From NCBI RefSeq assembly GCF_003952665.1, contig NZ_CP017946.1:1-64000 (forward strand): DNA of 64,000 nt, read 5' to 3'. Below the pieces are notes generated by a model. That model saw only the letters and a list, made by a program, of their open reading frames with translations, made no database searches and had not been told where the DNA came from. This DNA is from Bosea sp. Tri-49. Its GTDB lineage: Bacteria; Pseudomonadota; Alphaproteobacteria; Rhizobiales; Beijerinckiaceae. A program made the position numbers and the translations under genes. Positions 17,257-26,164 of the stretch are shown here, in pieces. Numbering within the stretch: the first letter of the stretch is position 1; every line of letters starts with the position of its first letter.

Positions 17257-18177
17257 TCAGGTCGGCGCGATGCCGGGGATGGCGGCGATCTCGGCTGCGA
17301 GAAAATCGATCAGCAGGCGGACGCGTGCGACGGCAGCCCGCTCCGGGACGATCAGCATGCTGAGCGGCACGCTCGGCAGGGCGTAGTCGAGCAGGATCGG
17401 CTCGAGCTGGCCGGAGGCCAGCAGATCGTCGACGAGCCAGCGATGGGTGGGCGCGATGCCGCGGCCGGCGAGGAGCGCCTCGCGCACGGCCAGGCCATGA
17501 TCGACCCGCAATCGCCCGTCGAAGGGAACGTTGTAGTGCTCTCCGGCTTTGCCCGCGAAGGCGAGCATGGCGCTGCCGGCGACGTTCGTCATGCGGATGC
17601 CCTGATGACTGGCGAGATCATCCGGCGAGACAGGTGTTCCGTGCCGGGCCAGATAGTGCGGCGCGGCGACGAACAATCGGCGCGACCGGCCGAGTGATCG
17701 CAATTTCATGCTGCTGTCGGCGAGCGGGCCGAGGCGGATGGCGATGTCGATGCCCTCGCGGACGAGATCGATGCGCTCGTCGCTGAGGCTGAGGTCGACA
17801 TCGATCCCGGGGTGGCGATCCTGGAAGGAGAAGATCAATCGCGTGACATGCAAGACGCCGAAGGAGGCGGTGCAGGAGACGCGCACCGTGCCGGCAGGAG
17901 CGTCGCGGGTGCTGCGGGCCTCGTCGCCCGCCTGTTCGACCAGGCGCAGGATGGTGAGGCAGTTCTGGTAATAGCGGCTGCCTTCCTCGGTCAGCGCCAC
18001 CCGTCGTGTCGTGCGGCTGAGCAGAGCGATGCCGAGCGCCTCTTCCAGCTCGTTGAGATGCCGCGTCACCGAGGATTGGCCAAGGCCGAGCTCGCGCGCC
18101 ACCGCCGACAGGCTGCCGCGCTCGGCGACACGGACGAAGCTGCGCATCCGCTCCAGTGTGACGTCAGATTTATCCAT
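17257..18177 (-). CDS. LysR-family transcriptional regulator
   Basis: A 306-aa LTTR. The N-terminal winged helix-turn-helix (MRSFVRVAERGSLSAVARELGLGQSSVTRHLNELEE, about residues 10-45) is followed by a periplasmic-binding-protein-like effector domain with the usual LRIG/AIRLGPLADSS region. It is divergent from a quinone reductase gene with 93 bases between starts, a common LysR-target pairing. It probably activates that gene in response to a redox-active or electrophilic compound. The start at 18177 gives a standard N-terminus. The ligand cannot be inferred. Confidence 0.92.
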   Translation of the reverse strand: MDKSDVTLERMRSFVRVAERGSLSAVARELGLGQSSVTRHLNELEEALGIALLSRTTRRVALTEEGSRYYQNCLTILRLVEQAGDEARSTRDAPAGTVRVSCTASFGVLHVTRLIFSFQDRHPGIDVDLSLSDERIDLVREGIDIAIRLGPLADSSMKLRSLGRSRRLFVAAPHYLARHGTPVSPDDLASHQGIRMTNVAGSAMLAFAGKAGEHYNVPFDGRLRVDHGLAVREALLAGRGIAPTHRWLVDDLLASGQLEPILLDYALPSVPLSMLIVPERAAVARVRLLIDFLAAEIAAIPGIAPT

Positions 18178-18270
18178 AGAACGGCATAACCATATGCATT
18201 TTGCCACTATAGCGTGACGCTGAAACAGCACCTAGCTCGGAAGCCGGTTCCTATCCGGAAAGGCTGTCCC

Positions 18271-19065
18271 ATGAAGGTCCTGCTCGTTTTCGCCCACCCT
18301 GAACGCCGCTCGCTCAACGGCGCGCTGCGCGATGTCGCTGTTGCCCAATTGGAGGCTCAGGGCCATGAGGTTCGCGTCAGCGACCTTTATGCCGAGGGCT
18401 GGAAGTCGGAAGTCGATCGCGCTGATTTCCCGAGCTGGCCGGAGGGCGAGCACTTCGCCGCTGGCGCAGCCTCGAAACAGGCCTTCGGCGAGGGGACGCT
18501 GACCGCCGACGTCAAGGCCGAGATCGAGAAGCTGCTCTGGGCCGACATGCTGATCCTGCAGTTTCCGCTCTGGTGGTACACGATGCCGGCGATCCTCAAG
18601 GGCTGGGTCGACCGGGTCTTCGCTTATGGCTTCGCCTATGGCGTCGGCGAACACAGTGACAAGCGCTGGGGCAATCGCTTCGGCGAGGGCACGCTGGCCG
18701 GAAAGCGCGCCATGCTGATCGTCACGGCTGGCGGCTGGGAGGAGCATTACTCGCCGCGCGGCATCAACGGGCCGATCGAGGACCTGCTGTTCCCGATCAA
18801 TCACGGCATCCTCTATTATCCCGGCTATGAAGTGCTGCCACCTCATGTCGTCTACCGGGTCGACCGGTTCAAGGAGGCGGATTTCGAGCGGGCGGCCGCG
18901 CGGTTGCGCGAGCGCATGCGCACGCTGGCGACCACCGCGCCTATTCCCTATCGCCGCCAGAACTTCGGCGATTATCTCATTCCAGCGATGACTCTGCGTC
19001 CTGAACTGGGTGAGCCGGGCGCGGTCGGCTTCTCGCTTCACGCCGACACCAGCGCGGCAGAATAG
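18271..19065 (+). CDS. NAD(P)H:quinone oxidoreductase (flavodoxin-fold, MdaB/NQO1-like)
   Basis: A 264-aa flavodoxin-like FAD/FMN enzyme predicted to reduce quinones by two electrons. The phosphate-binding loop is VFAHPERRSLNGAL at the N-terminus. The QFPLWWYTMPAILKGWVDRVFAYGFAY block and the TAGGWEEHYSPRGINGPIEDLLFPINHG region are typical of the NQO family. The C-terminus is about 60 residues longer than the smallest MdaB proteins, as in many alphaproteobacterial members. The ATG at 18271 follows a GGAAAGG site. It is divergent from a LysR regulator that likely controls it. Confidence 0.9.
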   Translation: MKVLLVFAHPERRSLNGALRDVAVAQLEAQGHEVRVSDLYAEGWKSEVDRADFPSWPEGEHFAAGAASKQAFGEGTLTADVKAEIEKLLWADMLILQFPLWWYTMPAILKGWVDRVFAYGFAYGVGEHSDKRWGNRFGEGTLAGKRAMLIVTAGGWEEHYSPRGINGPIEDLLFPINHGILYYPGYEVLPPHVVYRVDRFKEADFERAAARLRERMRTLATTAPIPYRRQNFGDYLIPAMTLRPELGEPGAVGFSLHADTSAAE

Positions 19066-19121
19066 CCGGCATCCGGAACACGGATGGCCTGAGGCGGTTC
19101 TCTGAACGAGAGGATCGCCCC

Positions 19122-19337
19122 ATGCCCAACAAGCACAGCAATCGCCCGACCGATACGCCCGCTGCCTTCGTGACTGCGCAGCGCCCGGGACAGTCCGGTG
19201 AGCAGGACCAGCGGCGCGCGGGGCCGAATCCACGTTCCGCTCACCCGACCGGTCCGCATGCCCCCTATGAGCCGGATGATCCTGAAGGCTTGGCTGCCGG
19301 CAAGCATGAGCGGAAAGATGCATCTGGCAAGCGCTGA
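19122..19337 (+). CDS. Small hydrophilic hypothetical protein
   Basis: A 71-aa protein rich in Pro, Arg, Gly, Asp and His with no hydrophobic core, so probably disordered (PTDTPAAFVTAQRPGQSGEQ at the start; PYEPDDPEGLAAGKHERKDASGKR-like tail). I do not recognise a family. A GAGAGG sequence 10 bases upstream of the ATG and third-position GC like its neighbours support expression. It lies alone, 56 bases after the quinone reductase gene, and could be co-transcribed with it. The absence of a known domain keeps confidence moderate. Confidence 0.5.
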   Translation: MPNKHSNRPTDTPAAFVTAQRPGQSGEQDQRRAGPNPRSAHPTGPHAPYEPDDPEGLAAGKHERKDASGKR

Positions 19338-19641
19338 GGGTCGAGCTCAGCGAGCCGAACAATCAGCATAGCGCGGGCTGCACGGGCCGCTCGATATGCG
19401 CACGTACATCTTGCATGGTGAGCAGATTTGCGTGACTTCAGCAGACTCAAAACCGAGCTGAAATACTCGTCGCAAGTCAGTCCAAACTATCGTTTGGTTT
19501 AATGTTTGCGCGATGACTATGGATTTTCGGTTTGAACGGCAAGGTTGTCGCCTTGATCCTTCGCGCAAGGGAAAGTAGTGACGGCAATCATGCGCTTCCG
19601 GATAGGTGCATGATCGATTCGGAGGGGGCGGATCGTCGCGG
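19338..19641. other. Gene-free stretch upstream of the tetR gene
   Basis: About 300 bases, visibly more AT-rich than the flanks, with no credible ORF. It carries the dyad at 19482-19497 and presumably the tetR promoter. No terminator hairpin, RNA gene or mobile-element end is recognisable. Confidence 0.6.
19482..19497 (+). promoter_or_regulatory. Palindromic candidate TetR operator
   Basis: CCAAAC-TATC-GTTTGG, perfect 6-base arms around a 4-base spacer, in the AT-rich region 145 bases before the tetR start. Size and symmetry fit a TetR-family operator. Assignment is by position only. Confidence 0.4.
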
Positions 19642-20295
19642 ATGCCGGGGACGGGCGGATCCAGGATGAAAGCGCGTAATGGAAGACGGCCGGGCGGGGC
19701 CGGTTCGGTGGAGACGGCAAAGCCAAAGCCGATGCGGACCGAGATTCTCGACGCCGCGGCAGAGATCATCGTTCGCGAGGGCTACGATGCTTGCACGATG
19801 CGGGCTGTGGCGGCGATGGTCGATATGAAGGCGGGCAGTCTCTACTACCATTTCAAGTCGAAGGACGAGATCGTCGAAGAAATCCTCAATCAGGGGATCG
19901 AGACACTCTATGCGCGTGTCGCAGGGACGATCCGCGATCTGCCCAAGGAAGCTCCCTTCGCGCGGAGGCTGTCGGCGGCGGTGGAGGTGCATATCGCCAG
20001 TCTGGTCGGCAAGGACCAGAAGTACATGCATGTCTACGAGCACTTGCCGCTCGTCATCAAGCGGCGCAGCCGCAAGATGCGCGAGAAATATGCCCAGCTC
20101 TGGCACGATCTGTTCGCCGGCGGAATTGCCAGCGGTGAAGCTGCGGCTGGGCACGATCTGCGCCTGTTGGTGCCGTATTTCCTCGGAGGGCTCAACCGGG
20201 TTCCGGAATGGAGTCGCGCCAGCGGCGCCAGCAGCGAGCAGATCGCGAAACTGGCCGTCGTGACCCTTCTCGACGGAATCGGCGCCAGGCAGTAG
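19642..20295 (+). CDS. TetR-family transcriptional regulator
   Basis: A 217-aa repressor. The helix-turn-helix is clear (RTEILDAAAEIIVREGYDACTM, then VDMKAGSLYYHFKSKDEIVEEIL). A helical ligand domain of no specific type follows (VHIASLVGKDQKYMHVYEHLPLVIKRRSRKMREKYAQLWHDLF). The segment HVYEHLP resembles TetR_C regulators near fatty-acid or CoA-ester genes, but that is weak. The start is uncertain: GTG 19606, ATG 19642 and ATG 19666 are all in frame, and none affects the DNA-binding domain. A GNAT gene follows after 58 bases and could be in the same transcript. No obvious target operon adjoins. Confidence 0.88.
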   Translation: MPGTGGSRMKARNGRRPGGAGSVETAKPKPMRTEILDAAAEIIVREGYDACTMRAVAAMVDMKAGSLYYHFKSKDEIVEEILNQGIETLYARVAGTIRDLPKEAPFARRLSAAVEVHIASLVGKDQKYMHVYEHLPLVIKRRSRKMREKYAQLWHDLFAGGIASGEAAAGHDLRLLVPYFLGGLNRVPEWSRASGASSEQIAKLAVVTLLDGIGARQ

Positions 20296-20353
20296 CAGGT
20301 AGGGGACACGGCCGTGCAACGCGGTCACCGATGCCATCTGCCGACCGGAAGCC

Positions 20354-20968
20354 ATGTCCGAGACCTTCGCCATCAGCCTGAACGGCACCACCGATCTGCC
20401 GGCCGGCAAGATCGCCGCGATCGTGACCTCGCTCGAGATGTTCTCAGCGCCGACGCGACGGTCTGATCCGCCGGGCGTCGAGGGTTTTTCGCTGGAGCCG
20501 ATCGGGCGCGAGGACGTGGCGCGCTATCTGGCGGTCTATCGCCTGCTCGGCGAGCGCTGGATGTGGTTCAGCCGGCTGGTCAAGCCAGTCGCGGAACTCC
20601 AGGCGATCCTCTCCGACCCGGCCGTCGACTTTTTCGCGGTGCGCTTCGACGGGCGTGACGTCGGCTTGCTCGAGCTCGACTTCAGGGTCGAGGGCGAGGG
20701 CGAGCTCGCCTTCTTCGGGCTGGATGAGAGCGTCGTCGGGAAGGGGGCCGGGCGCTGGCTGATGAACCGGGCGCTGGAACGCGCCTGGGCAAGGCCGATT
20801 GGCCGATTCTGGGTGCATACCTGCACGCTCGACCACCAGGGCGCGGTCGAGTTCTATCAGCGTTCGGGCTTCACGGCGTTCAAGCGTGGCGTCGAGGTCG
20901 ATGATGACCCACGCCTGCACGGGGCGATGCCGCGCAGCACCGTCCCGCATCATCCGGTGATCGAATAG
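20354..20968 (+). CDS. GNAT-family N-acetyltransferase
   Basis: A 204-aa protein with a ~40-residue N-terminal extension before the GNAT fold. The acetyl-CoA pyrophosphate loop is ESVVGKGAGRWLMNRALERAW (G-x-G-x-G/A form) preceded by the beta-4 strand ELAFFGLD. Near the C-terminus HQGAVEFYQRSGFTAFKRG is the typical last helix-strand. The substrate is unknown; relatives acetylate small amines or protein N-termini. GGAAG precedes the ATG. It ends 10 bases from the convergent fliJ gene. It may be in one transcript with the tetR gene. Confidence 0.88.
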   Translation: MSETFAISLNGTTDLPAGKIAAIVTSLEMFSAPTRRSDPPGVEGFSLEPIGREDVARYLAVYRLLGERWMWFSRLVKPVAELQAILSDPAVDFFAVRFDGRDVGLLELDFRVEGEGELAFFGLDESVVGKGAGRWLMNRALERAWARPIGRFWVHTCTLDHQGAVEFYQRSGFTAFKRGVEVDDDPRLHGAMPRSTVPHHPVIE

Positions 20969-20978
20969 GCGCGCGTCT

Positions 20979-21383
20979 TCAGACGCGCGAGCGCAGGCCG
21001 ATCGAGTCCATCATCGCCTGATCGCGGGCGGCTTCGGCGGCGCGCTCGGAAGCGCGTTCGCGATCGTCGAGGATCTCGACCTTCTTCATATCCTCGAAGG
21101 CTTCCTGCAGCTCGCCTTTGGCCTCGTCGAGCTGGCCCTGCAGGTTGTCGGCGGACTGGCGCAGATTGTCGCGACGCCCAAGCGCCGCCTTGGCATAGGT
21201 CGGATAGGCGAAATGGCCGGGATCGGAGATACCGGCACGCGTTTCCTCGTTCTGGATCTCGCGATCGAGATCGGTCGCCATCCGGTTGAATTCCGCGATC
21301 ATCATCTCAATCTGGCTTACCCGGCGGCGCTTTTCGTCCACCTGGAAGCGTTTGAGACGCAAAAGGGTCTCTCGCGACTTCAT
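20979..21383 (-). CDS. fliJ: Flagellar export protein FliJ
   Basis: A 134-aa coiled-coil protein, the cytosolic stalk of the flagellar type III export ATPase; it sits in the centre of the FliI hexamer. The N-terminus MKSRETLLRLKRFQVDEKRRRVSQIEMM and the two long charged helices with few aromatics match alphaproteobacterial FliJ. The identification is strengthened by fliI upstream on the same strand. Normally fliJ directly follows fliI. Here 2.2 kb carrying two opposite-strand genes separates them, so fliJ needs its own promoter in 21384-21731. Confidence 0.85.
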   Translation of the reverse strand: MKSRETLLRLKRFQVDEKRRRVSQIEMMIAEFNRMATDLDREIQNEETRAGISDPGHFAYPTYAKAALGRRDNLRQSADNLQGQLDEAKGELQEAFEDMKKVEILDDRERASERAAEAARDQAMMDSIGLRSRV

Positions 21384-21731
21384 GTCGTGCCCAACTCCTG
21401 ATTACGCATCGAGCCCGTTCCGGTCTGCTTGCATCGCAAGCTCGCCGGTAGAACGGTCTTCAACTTTCGTTCAGAGACGGATTCACCGATCGGGTTGGTT
21501 CAACCTGATCAAATCCGACCCTGGTGGCGCGCCGACCCCTCGGCCCGCCACCGGAACACCTCCGCGAGACGAAAATCACAATGGCGCAAGGAGGTTGATC
21601 GTTCCTTACCAGGATCGCTCGCTTTCGATGCATGCAACGGGTGCGTCGCAGGCTCTGCCGACAGAGCGTGGCTCGCGCTAACCTGATGCGAATCAAAACA
21701 AGGGGCGCGCATCGGCGCGCCGGACACGTCC
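21384..21731. other. Divergent promoter region between fliJ and the MFS gene
   Basis: 348 bases with no supported gene. It contains a GATTC (GANTC-type) site near 21479, a small hairpin GGTTG-GTT-CAACC near 21501 and an orphan AAGGAGG near 21589 with no suitable start codon. Presumably it holds promoters for fliJ and for the transporter. I see no mobile-element ends. Confidence 0.5.
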
Positions 21732-22901
21732 TTGCCCGCCTCGCGCCGCCTTCCCGAGTACAGTCTGCTGCTGAGCGGACTAGCCCTGACGCGGATCATC
21801 GGCTGGGGCTCGATCTACTATTCGCCTTCGGTCCTGGCGGGCTATCTCGAACGTGAGCTCAAGCTCGGACCAGCGGTCATTTTCGGCGGGATCACGATCC
21901 TGCTGGTGATTGGAGCTGCGGTCGCCCCTCTGCTCGGGCGCCATCTCGACCGGCGCGGCACGCGGCATGCCATGGCGCTGGGGGCGGTGATCTCGGCCCT
22001 CGGGCTCGCACTGCTGGCGCTGGCTCAGGGCCCGATCAGCTATCTTGCGACCTGGTTCGTGATCGGCATCGGCCATGCGATGCAGCTCGCCAACACCGGC
22101 AACGTCACGGTGGCGCAGCTGGTGGGCGAGCGCACCCGCCGCGTGATCGGGTTGATGATGCTGGTGACGGGCCTTGCCTCCAGCGTGTTCTGGCCGCTGA
22201 CCGCCTGGCTCAGTGCCGACTTTGGCTGGCGCGCCTGTCTCATGGTCTTCGCGGCCATCCAGCTCGTGGTCGTGCTGCCGATCCATCTTGCCATCCCGGC
22301 CTATCGCGCCAAGCCGCTGGCTGAACCCGGCCCATCGGCCATGCCGGCCGAAGAGCAGGGCAGGGTCCCGCTTGGCGAGCGGCGACCGATCTTCTGGCTG
22401 CTGGCGCTGAGCTTCTCGGCGAGTGGGCTCGTATCATGGGGCCTGCCGCTGCATATCATCGGACTGATGCAGGGCGCTGGCATCAGCGCGGTGAGCGCGG
22501 TGACGATCGCCTCGCTGAGCGGCCCGGCGACCCTGGTGGCGCGGGCGGTCGATGCGGTTGCGGGCGAACATCTACCGGTCGAGCGCGTGGCTCTGGCCGG
22601 GCTCGCGCTCGGACCGGCGGCCTGTCTGCTGATGGCGCTTGCGCCAGGGTCGAGTGCTATCGCGATCGCCTTCGTCATGCTGTTCAGTGCCGCCATGGGG
22701 GTGATCGCGGTCGCGCGCGCGACCCTGCCGCTGGCGCTGTTCGGCCGCAAAGGCTTCGGCGCGATGCTCGGCCGCCTGACAGTGCCGCAGAATCTCACCT
22801 TCGCGGCGGCGCCGCTGCTGTTCGCGCTTATGGTCGAGCGGCTGGGCGCATCGGGCACGCTCGTGGTGTCGGCGTCCAGAGCTCTGCCCTGCTCGCCATG
22901 A
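21732..22901 (+). CDS. MFS transporter, C-terminus probably frameshifted
   Basis: A 389-aa inner-membrane transporter with about 12 hydrophobic helices. The loop motif GRHLDRRGTRHAMALGA lies between TM2 and TM3 and a central cytoplasmic linker at about residues 195-215 separates the halves. The substrate is not readable. The start codon appears to be TTG. The end looks damaged. In the annotated frame the protein stops at RALPCSP (22901), but one frame over the DNA reads VQSSALLAMIVLVRRLRS to 22930, a good last membrane helix with a basic end. A one-base deletion near 22870-22880 would explain this. It sits with the redoxin gene between fliI and fliJ. Confidence 0.8.
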   Translation: MPASRRLPEYSLLLSGLALTRIIGWGSIYYSPSVLAGYLERELKLGPAVIFGGITILLVIGAAVAPLLGRHLDRRGTRHAMALGAVISALGLALLALAQGPISYLATWFVIGIGHAMQLANTGNVTVAQLVGERTRRVIGLMMLVTGLASSVFWPLTAWLSADFGWRACLMVFAAIQLVVVLPIHLAIPAYRAKPLAEPGPSAMPAEEQGRVPLGERRPIFWLLALSFSASGLVSWGLPLHIIGLMQGAGISAVSAVTIASLSGPATLVARAVDAVAGEHLPVERVALAGLALGPAACLLMALAPGSSAIAIAFVMLFSAAMGVIAVARATLPLALFGRKGFGAMLGRLTVPQNLTFAAAPLLFALMVERLGASGTLVVSASRALPCSP

Positions 22902-23043
22902 TCGTCCTGGTGCGCAGGCTCAGGAGCTAGCGCCGCCCCGGAAACGACATGCTCGGCTGCGTCACTGACGCGATCGTGCATAGGGGCATGGCGCGTGCCG
23001 CCCTATCACGCGACCTTCCTGATAAGACCGAGCATACGACTTG

Positions 23044-23622
23044 ATGCCGCCCTGTTCATTGACCCGCCGCCTTGCCCTGCAGGCCACGCTCGGACTGCTT
23101 GCTGCACCGGGGCTGGCCGAGGAGCGGCTGCCGCAGTTCCGCACGGCCCGCTACCAATTCATCGAGCTCGATCCGGTCGAGACCATGGTGCCGCTCGCGC
23201 TGCAAGGGCTCGATGGCAAGTCCGCCATCGCCCGGCCGGTGCCGGGCAAGGTCTGCCTCATCTATCTCTGGGCGACCTGGTGCCCGGTCTGCCGAATCAC
23301 CTTGCCGCGCTTCGAGCGGCAGCTCGCCGGTTTCAAGGCGAGGGGCGTCGAGCTCGTGACCATCAGCACCGATGAACGCGAGCTTTCTCACGTCAGGGGC
23401 TATCTCGGGCGCCTCGGCGTCAGGCGGCTGCCGGTCTTCTACGATCGTGCCGGCAAGGCCATTGCTGCGTCAGGGGCGGGGCAGCCGCTGTCGACCGCCG
23501 AGGGGCTGCCCGTGGTCTATGTCACCGACCGGCGTGGTGGTGTGCGCGGCTATATGCTCGGCGAGACGGATTGGGCGTCGCCCCAGGCGGCCGCCCTGCT
23601 TGATCATGTCGGGCGGCTGTAG
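23044..23622 (+). CDS. TlpA-like thioredoxin-fold protein
   Basis: A 192-aa exported redoxin. The ATG at 23044 starts a signal peptide (TRRLALQATLGLLAAPGLAEE). The thioredoxin fold carries the active site LWATWCPVCRITLPRFERQL near residue 80, followed by VELVTISTDE and the cis-Pro region LRRLPVFYDRAG. The WCPVC motif is typical of TlpA/ResA proteins that reduce periplasmic disulphides, for example apocytochrome c. No cytochrome-maturation gene is adjacent. It ends 5 bases before the convergent fliI stop codon, and with the MFS gene forms the block that separates fliI from fliJ. Confidence 0.88.
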   Translation: MPPCSLTRRLALQATLGLLAAPGLAEERLPQFRTARYQFIELDPVETMVPLALQGLDGKSAIARPVPGKVCLIYLWATWCPVCRITLPRFERQLAGFKARGVELVTISTDERELSHVRGYLGRLGVRRLPVFYDRAGKAIAASGAGQPLSTAEGLPVVYVTDRRGGVRGYMLGETDWASPQAAALLDHVGRL

Positions 23623-23627
23623 GGCGC

Positions 23628-24968
23628 TTACATCCCCATGATTCGGGCGAGCCGGGAATAGCCATCGGCGAGGCCGGTCGCCTCGTCCTTGGCCTGCTTC
23701 AGGAAGGCCTCGAGCTCGGGGTTGAGCCGGATCGCCTCGTCCACCTCGGCGGAAGCACCCTGGCGATAGGCGCCGAGCCGAATCAGTTCCTCCATGTCGG
23801 CGTAGGTCGCGAGCGTGGCGCGCGCCTTCTGCACGACCGGATAATAGAGCGGATCGCAGGAGCGCGGCATGGTGCGCGACACCGATTTCAGGATGTTGAC
23901 CGCCGGATAGCGGCCACGTTCGGCGATGGAGCGCTCCATGACGATATGGCCGTCGAGGATACCGCGTACGGCGTCGGCGACGGGCTCGTCATGGTCGCCG
24001 CCGTCGACGAGCACGGTGAAGAGGCCAGTGATCGCGCCGTCGCCGGTGCCGGGGCCGGCGCGCTCGAGAAGGCGCGGCAGTTCGGCGAAGACAGTCGGGG
24101 TATAGCCTTTGGTCGTAGGCGGCTCGCCGGCGGCGAGGCCGATCTCGCGCATCGCCATGGCAAAGCGCGTGACCGAATCCATCAGGCACATCACCTGGCG
24201 GCCCTGGTCGCGGAAGAATTCGGCGAGCGTCAGCGTCGTCAGTGCCGCCTGCTTACGCATCAAGGCCGGCTCGTCGGAGGTCGCGACCACGACGATCGAG
24301 CGGGCAAGGCCGTCCGGCCCGAGATCGTCCTGGAGGAACTCCTGGACCTCGCGGCCGCGCTCGCCGACGAGGCCGATGATGTTGACGTCGGCGCGCGCAT
24401 AGCGTGCCAGCATCGAAAGCAGCACCGATTTGCCGACGCCGGAGCCGGCGAAGATGCCCATGCGCTGGCCAAGGCAGCAGGTGAGGAAGGTATTGAGGGC
24501 GCGCACGCCGAGATCGAGCGGCGCGCCGACGCGCCGGCGAGCATGGGCAGGCGGCGGATCGTTGCGGAAGGGGATGGTGAACTCGCCCTGCGGCAACGGC
24601 GGGCCGCCATCGACCGGCCTGCCGAGTGCATCGACGACGCGGCCGAGCCAGGCCATGGTCGGGCGCAGGCCCGCGACGGTGCGGTCGACATAGGCCGGGC
24701 AGCCGCGGCGGACGCCGTCGAGCCCGCCATAGGGCATGACCAGCGCCTTTTCGCCGGAAAAGCCGATGACTTCGCAGGGAACGCGGACCCCGGACGCGAT
24801 CTCGATGCCGACCCGGCCGCCGAGACTCATCGCGCTGATCGGGCCGGAGACCTCGACCAGCAGGCCGCGCACTGCGGTGACGCGGCCATAGACCGAGGTG
24901 GCCTCGAGCTCGCCGATCATCGCGGCGAGTGTGGATAACCGGTCCTGGCCTGCCGAAGCGCCGCTCAT
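23628..24968 (-). CDS. fliI: Flagellar type III export ATPase FliI
   Basis: A 446-aa hexameric ATPase that unfolds and feeds substrates to the flagellar export gate. It has Walker [14 protein letters not shown] near residues 165-177, the ERGREVQEF motif, the Walker B region [16 protein letters not shown], and the F1-beta-like [20 protein letters not shown] segment. The segment [13 protein letters not shown] favours FliI over F1 subunits, as does the [16 protein letters not shown] stretch. The ATG at 24968 is preferred over upstream codons because of its GGGG site. It is divergent from ctrA across a 341-base control region. Its partner fliJ is displaced downstream. Confidence 0.94.
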   Translation of the reverse strand: MSGASAGQDRLSTLAAMIGELEATSVYGRVTAVRGLLVEVSGPISAMSLGGRVGIEIASGVRVPCEVIGFSGEKALVMPYGGLDGVRRGCPAYVDRTVAGLRPTMAWLGRVVDALGRPVDGGPPLPQGEFTIPFRNDPPPAHARRRVGAPLDLGVRALNTFLTCCLGQRMGIFAGSGVGKSVLLSMLARYARADVNIIGLVGERGREVQEFLQDDLGPDGLARSIVVVATSDEPALMRKQAALTTLTLAEFFRDQGRQVMCLMDSVTRFAMAMREIGLAAGEPPTTKGYTPTVFAELPRLLERAGPGTGDGAITGLFTVLVDGGDHDEPVADAVRGILDGHIVMERSIAERGRYPAVNILKSVSRTMPRSCDPLYYPVVQKARATLATYADMEELIRLGAYRQGASAEVDEAIRLNPELEAFLKQAKDEATGLADGYSRLARIMGM

Positions 24969-25309
24969 GATCCCCGCCGTAAACCTTTCATTAAGCTGAG
25001 TGATTAACACTGCGTTTCGAAGCTGCGTCGAAGAGTTAAGCGATTTGCGCCTGATTCCTCGACGCGAGCTTACGCGAAAGGTGCATTCGCGGCTGAAGCT
25101 CGTACGATCCGTGTCAAATTCGACTCACCTCGACAAGGATCGTCAACCTTTCGCCAAGAAGCACTTGCGCCCGGGAATCAGGGTTTGTTAACCATTTCCC
25201 CGTAGCGTGTCGCGTGGCGTTTCATCGGGCAAGCGTTCGTCTCCAGGACCACGAGGGTTTTGGGGGAATGAACGGGATCGCTGCCTCGGGGCGAAATTGG
25301 GGACGTGAC
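24969..25309. promoter_or_regulatory. fliI/ctrA divergent control region with GANTC sites and CtrA-type half-site
   Basis: 341 bases without a gene. Three GANTC sequences (CcrM methylation sites) lie at 25053-25057, 25122-25126 and 25175-25179. GTTAACCAT at 25187-25195 contains the CtrA half-site TTAACC; the same 9 bases occur upstream of chpT (32579-32587). In Caulobacter, ctrA transcription is controlled by a GANTC site in the P1 promoter and by CtrA autoregulation. The arrangement suggests the same logic here. A TTAA-N9-TTAAC pair at 24991-25008 has the wrong spacing. Confidence 0.5.
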
Positions 25310-26011
25310 ATGCGGGTTCTGCTGATCGAAGACGATAGCGCGACCGCTCAAAGCATCGAGCTGATGCTGAAGTCCGAGAGCTTCAACGTCTACACGACCG
25401 ATCTCGGCGAAGAGGGCGTCGATCTCGGCAAGCTCTACGACTACGACATCATCCTGCTCGACCTGAACCTCCCCGACATGTCGGGCTATGAGGTGCTGCG
25501 CTCTCTGCGCGTCGCCAAGGTCAAGACACCGATCCTGATCCTCTCCGGTCTCGCCGGCATCGAGGACAAGGTGAAGGGTCTCGGCTTCGGCGCCGACGAC
25601 TATCTGACCAAGCCGTTCCACAAGGACGAACTGGTCGCCCGCATCCATGCCATCGTCCGCCGCTCGAAGGGCCATGCCCAGTCGGTGATCACGACCGGCG
25701 ACCTCGTCGTCAACCTCGACACCAAGACAGTCGAGGTCGATGCCCAGCGCGTGCATCTGACCGGCAAGGAATACCAGATGCTGGAGCTGCTCTCGCTCCG
25801 CAAGGGCACGACGCTGACCAAGGAAATGTTCCTAAACCACCTCTATGGTGGCATGGACGAGCCCGAGCTGAAGATCATCGACGTCTTCATCTGCAAGCTG
25901 CGCAAGAAGCTGGCGAACGCCTCCGACGGCAAGAACTACATCGAGACGGTCTGGGGCCGCGGCTATGTGCTGCGCGAGCCGAGCGAAGTCGAAGAACGCA
26001 TCCCGGCCTGA
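25310..26011 (+). CDS. ctrA: Cell-cycle response regulator CtrA
   Basis: Master OmpR-type regulator of the alphaproteobacterial cell cycle and motility. The 233-aa length is exactly as expected. The receiver has Asp8/Asp9 (LLIEDDS), phosphoacceptor Asp51 ([15 protein letters not shown]) and the switch Lys in [24 protein letters not shown]. The C-terminal winged helix includes [30 protein letters not shown] and [12 protein letters not shown], which are hallmark CtrA sequences. The ATG at 25310 is chosen for family N-terminus. ChpT, which phosphorylates CtrA, is encoded 6 kb downstream, with the chemotaxis operon between. A terminator follows. Regulatory sites upstream suggest methylation and autoregulatory control. 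Confidence 0.97.
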   Translation: MRVLLIEDDSATAQSIELMLKSESFNVYTTDLGEEGVDLGKLYDYDIILLDLNLPDMSGYEVLRSLRVAKVKTPILILSGLAGIEDKVKGLGFGADDYLTKPFHKDELVARIHAIVRRSKGHAQSVITTGDLVVNLDTKTVEVDAQRVHLTGKEYQMLELLSLRKGTTLTKEMFLNHLYGGMDEPELKIIDVFICKLRKKLANASDGKNYIETVWGRGYVLREPSEVEERIPA

Positions 26012-26092
26012 GACCCGTCATTCCGGCGTCATCATGGACGCCTAAGAGTTAGATCGCCTGATCGTCGGATGTACACGACAGGTGAACGGGGA

Positions 26093-26115
26093 CCCCGCCG
26101 AGAGGCGGGGTTTTT
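26093..26115 (+). terminator. Rho-independent terminator after ctrA
   Basis: Stem CCCCGCC (26093-26099), loop GAGA, stem GGCGGGG (26104-26110), then TTTTT. A textbook intrinsic terminator in the gap between ctrA and the convergent cheR. Confidence 0.9.
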
Positions 26116-26164
26116 GTTTGGCGACGACGCCAGCTTTGTCGAACGCCGGTGAGATCGTCCAGCG

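Noticed and set aside
21384..23650. Possible mobile element carrying the MFS and redoxin genes
   Set aside because: No transposase, terminal inverted repeats, duplicated target or tRNA site was found at the borders.
24991..25008. TTAA-N9-TTAAC pair near fliI
   Set aside because: Spacing is 9, not the 7 expected for CtrA.
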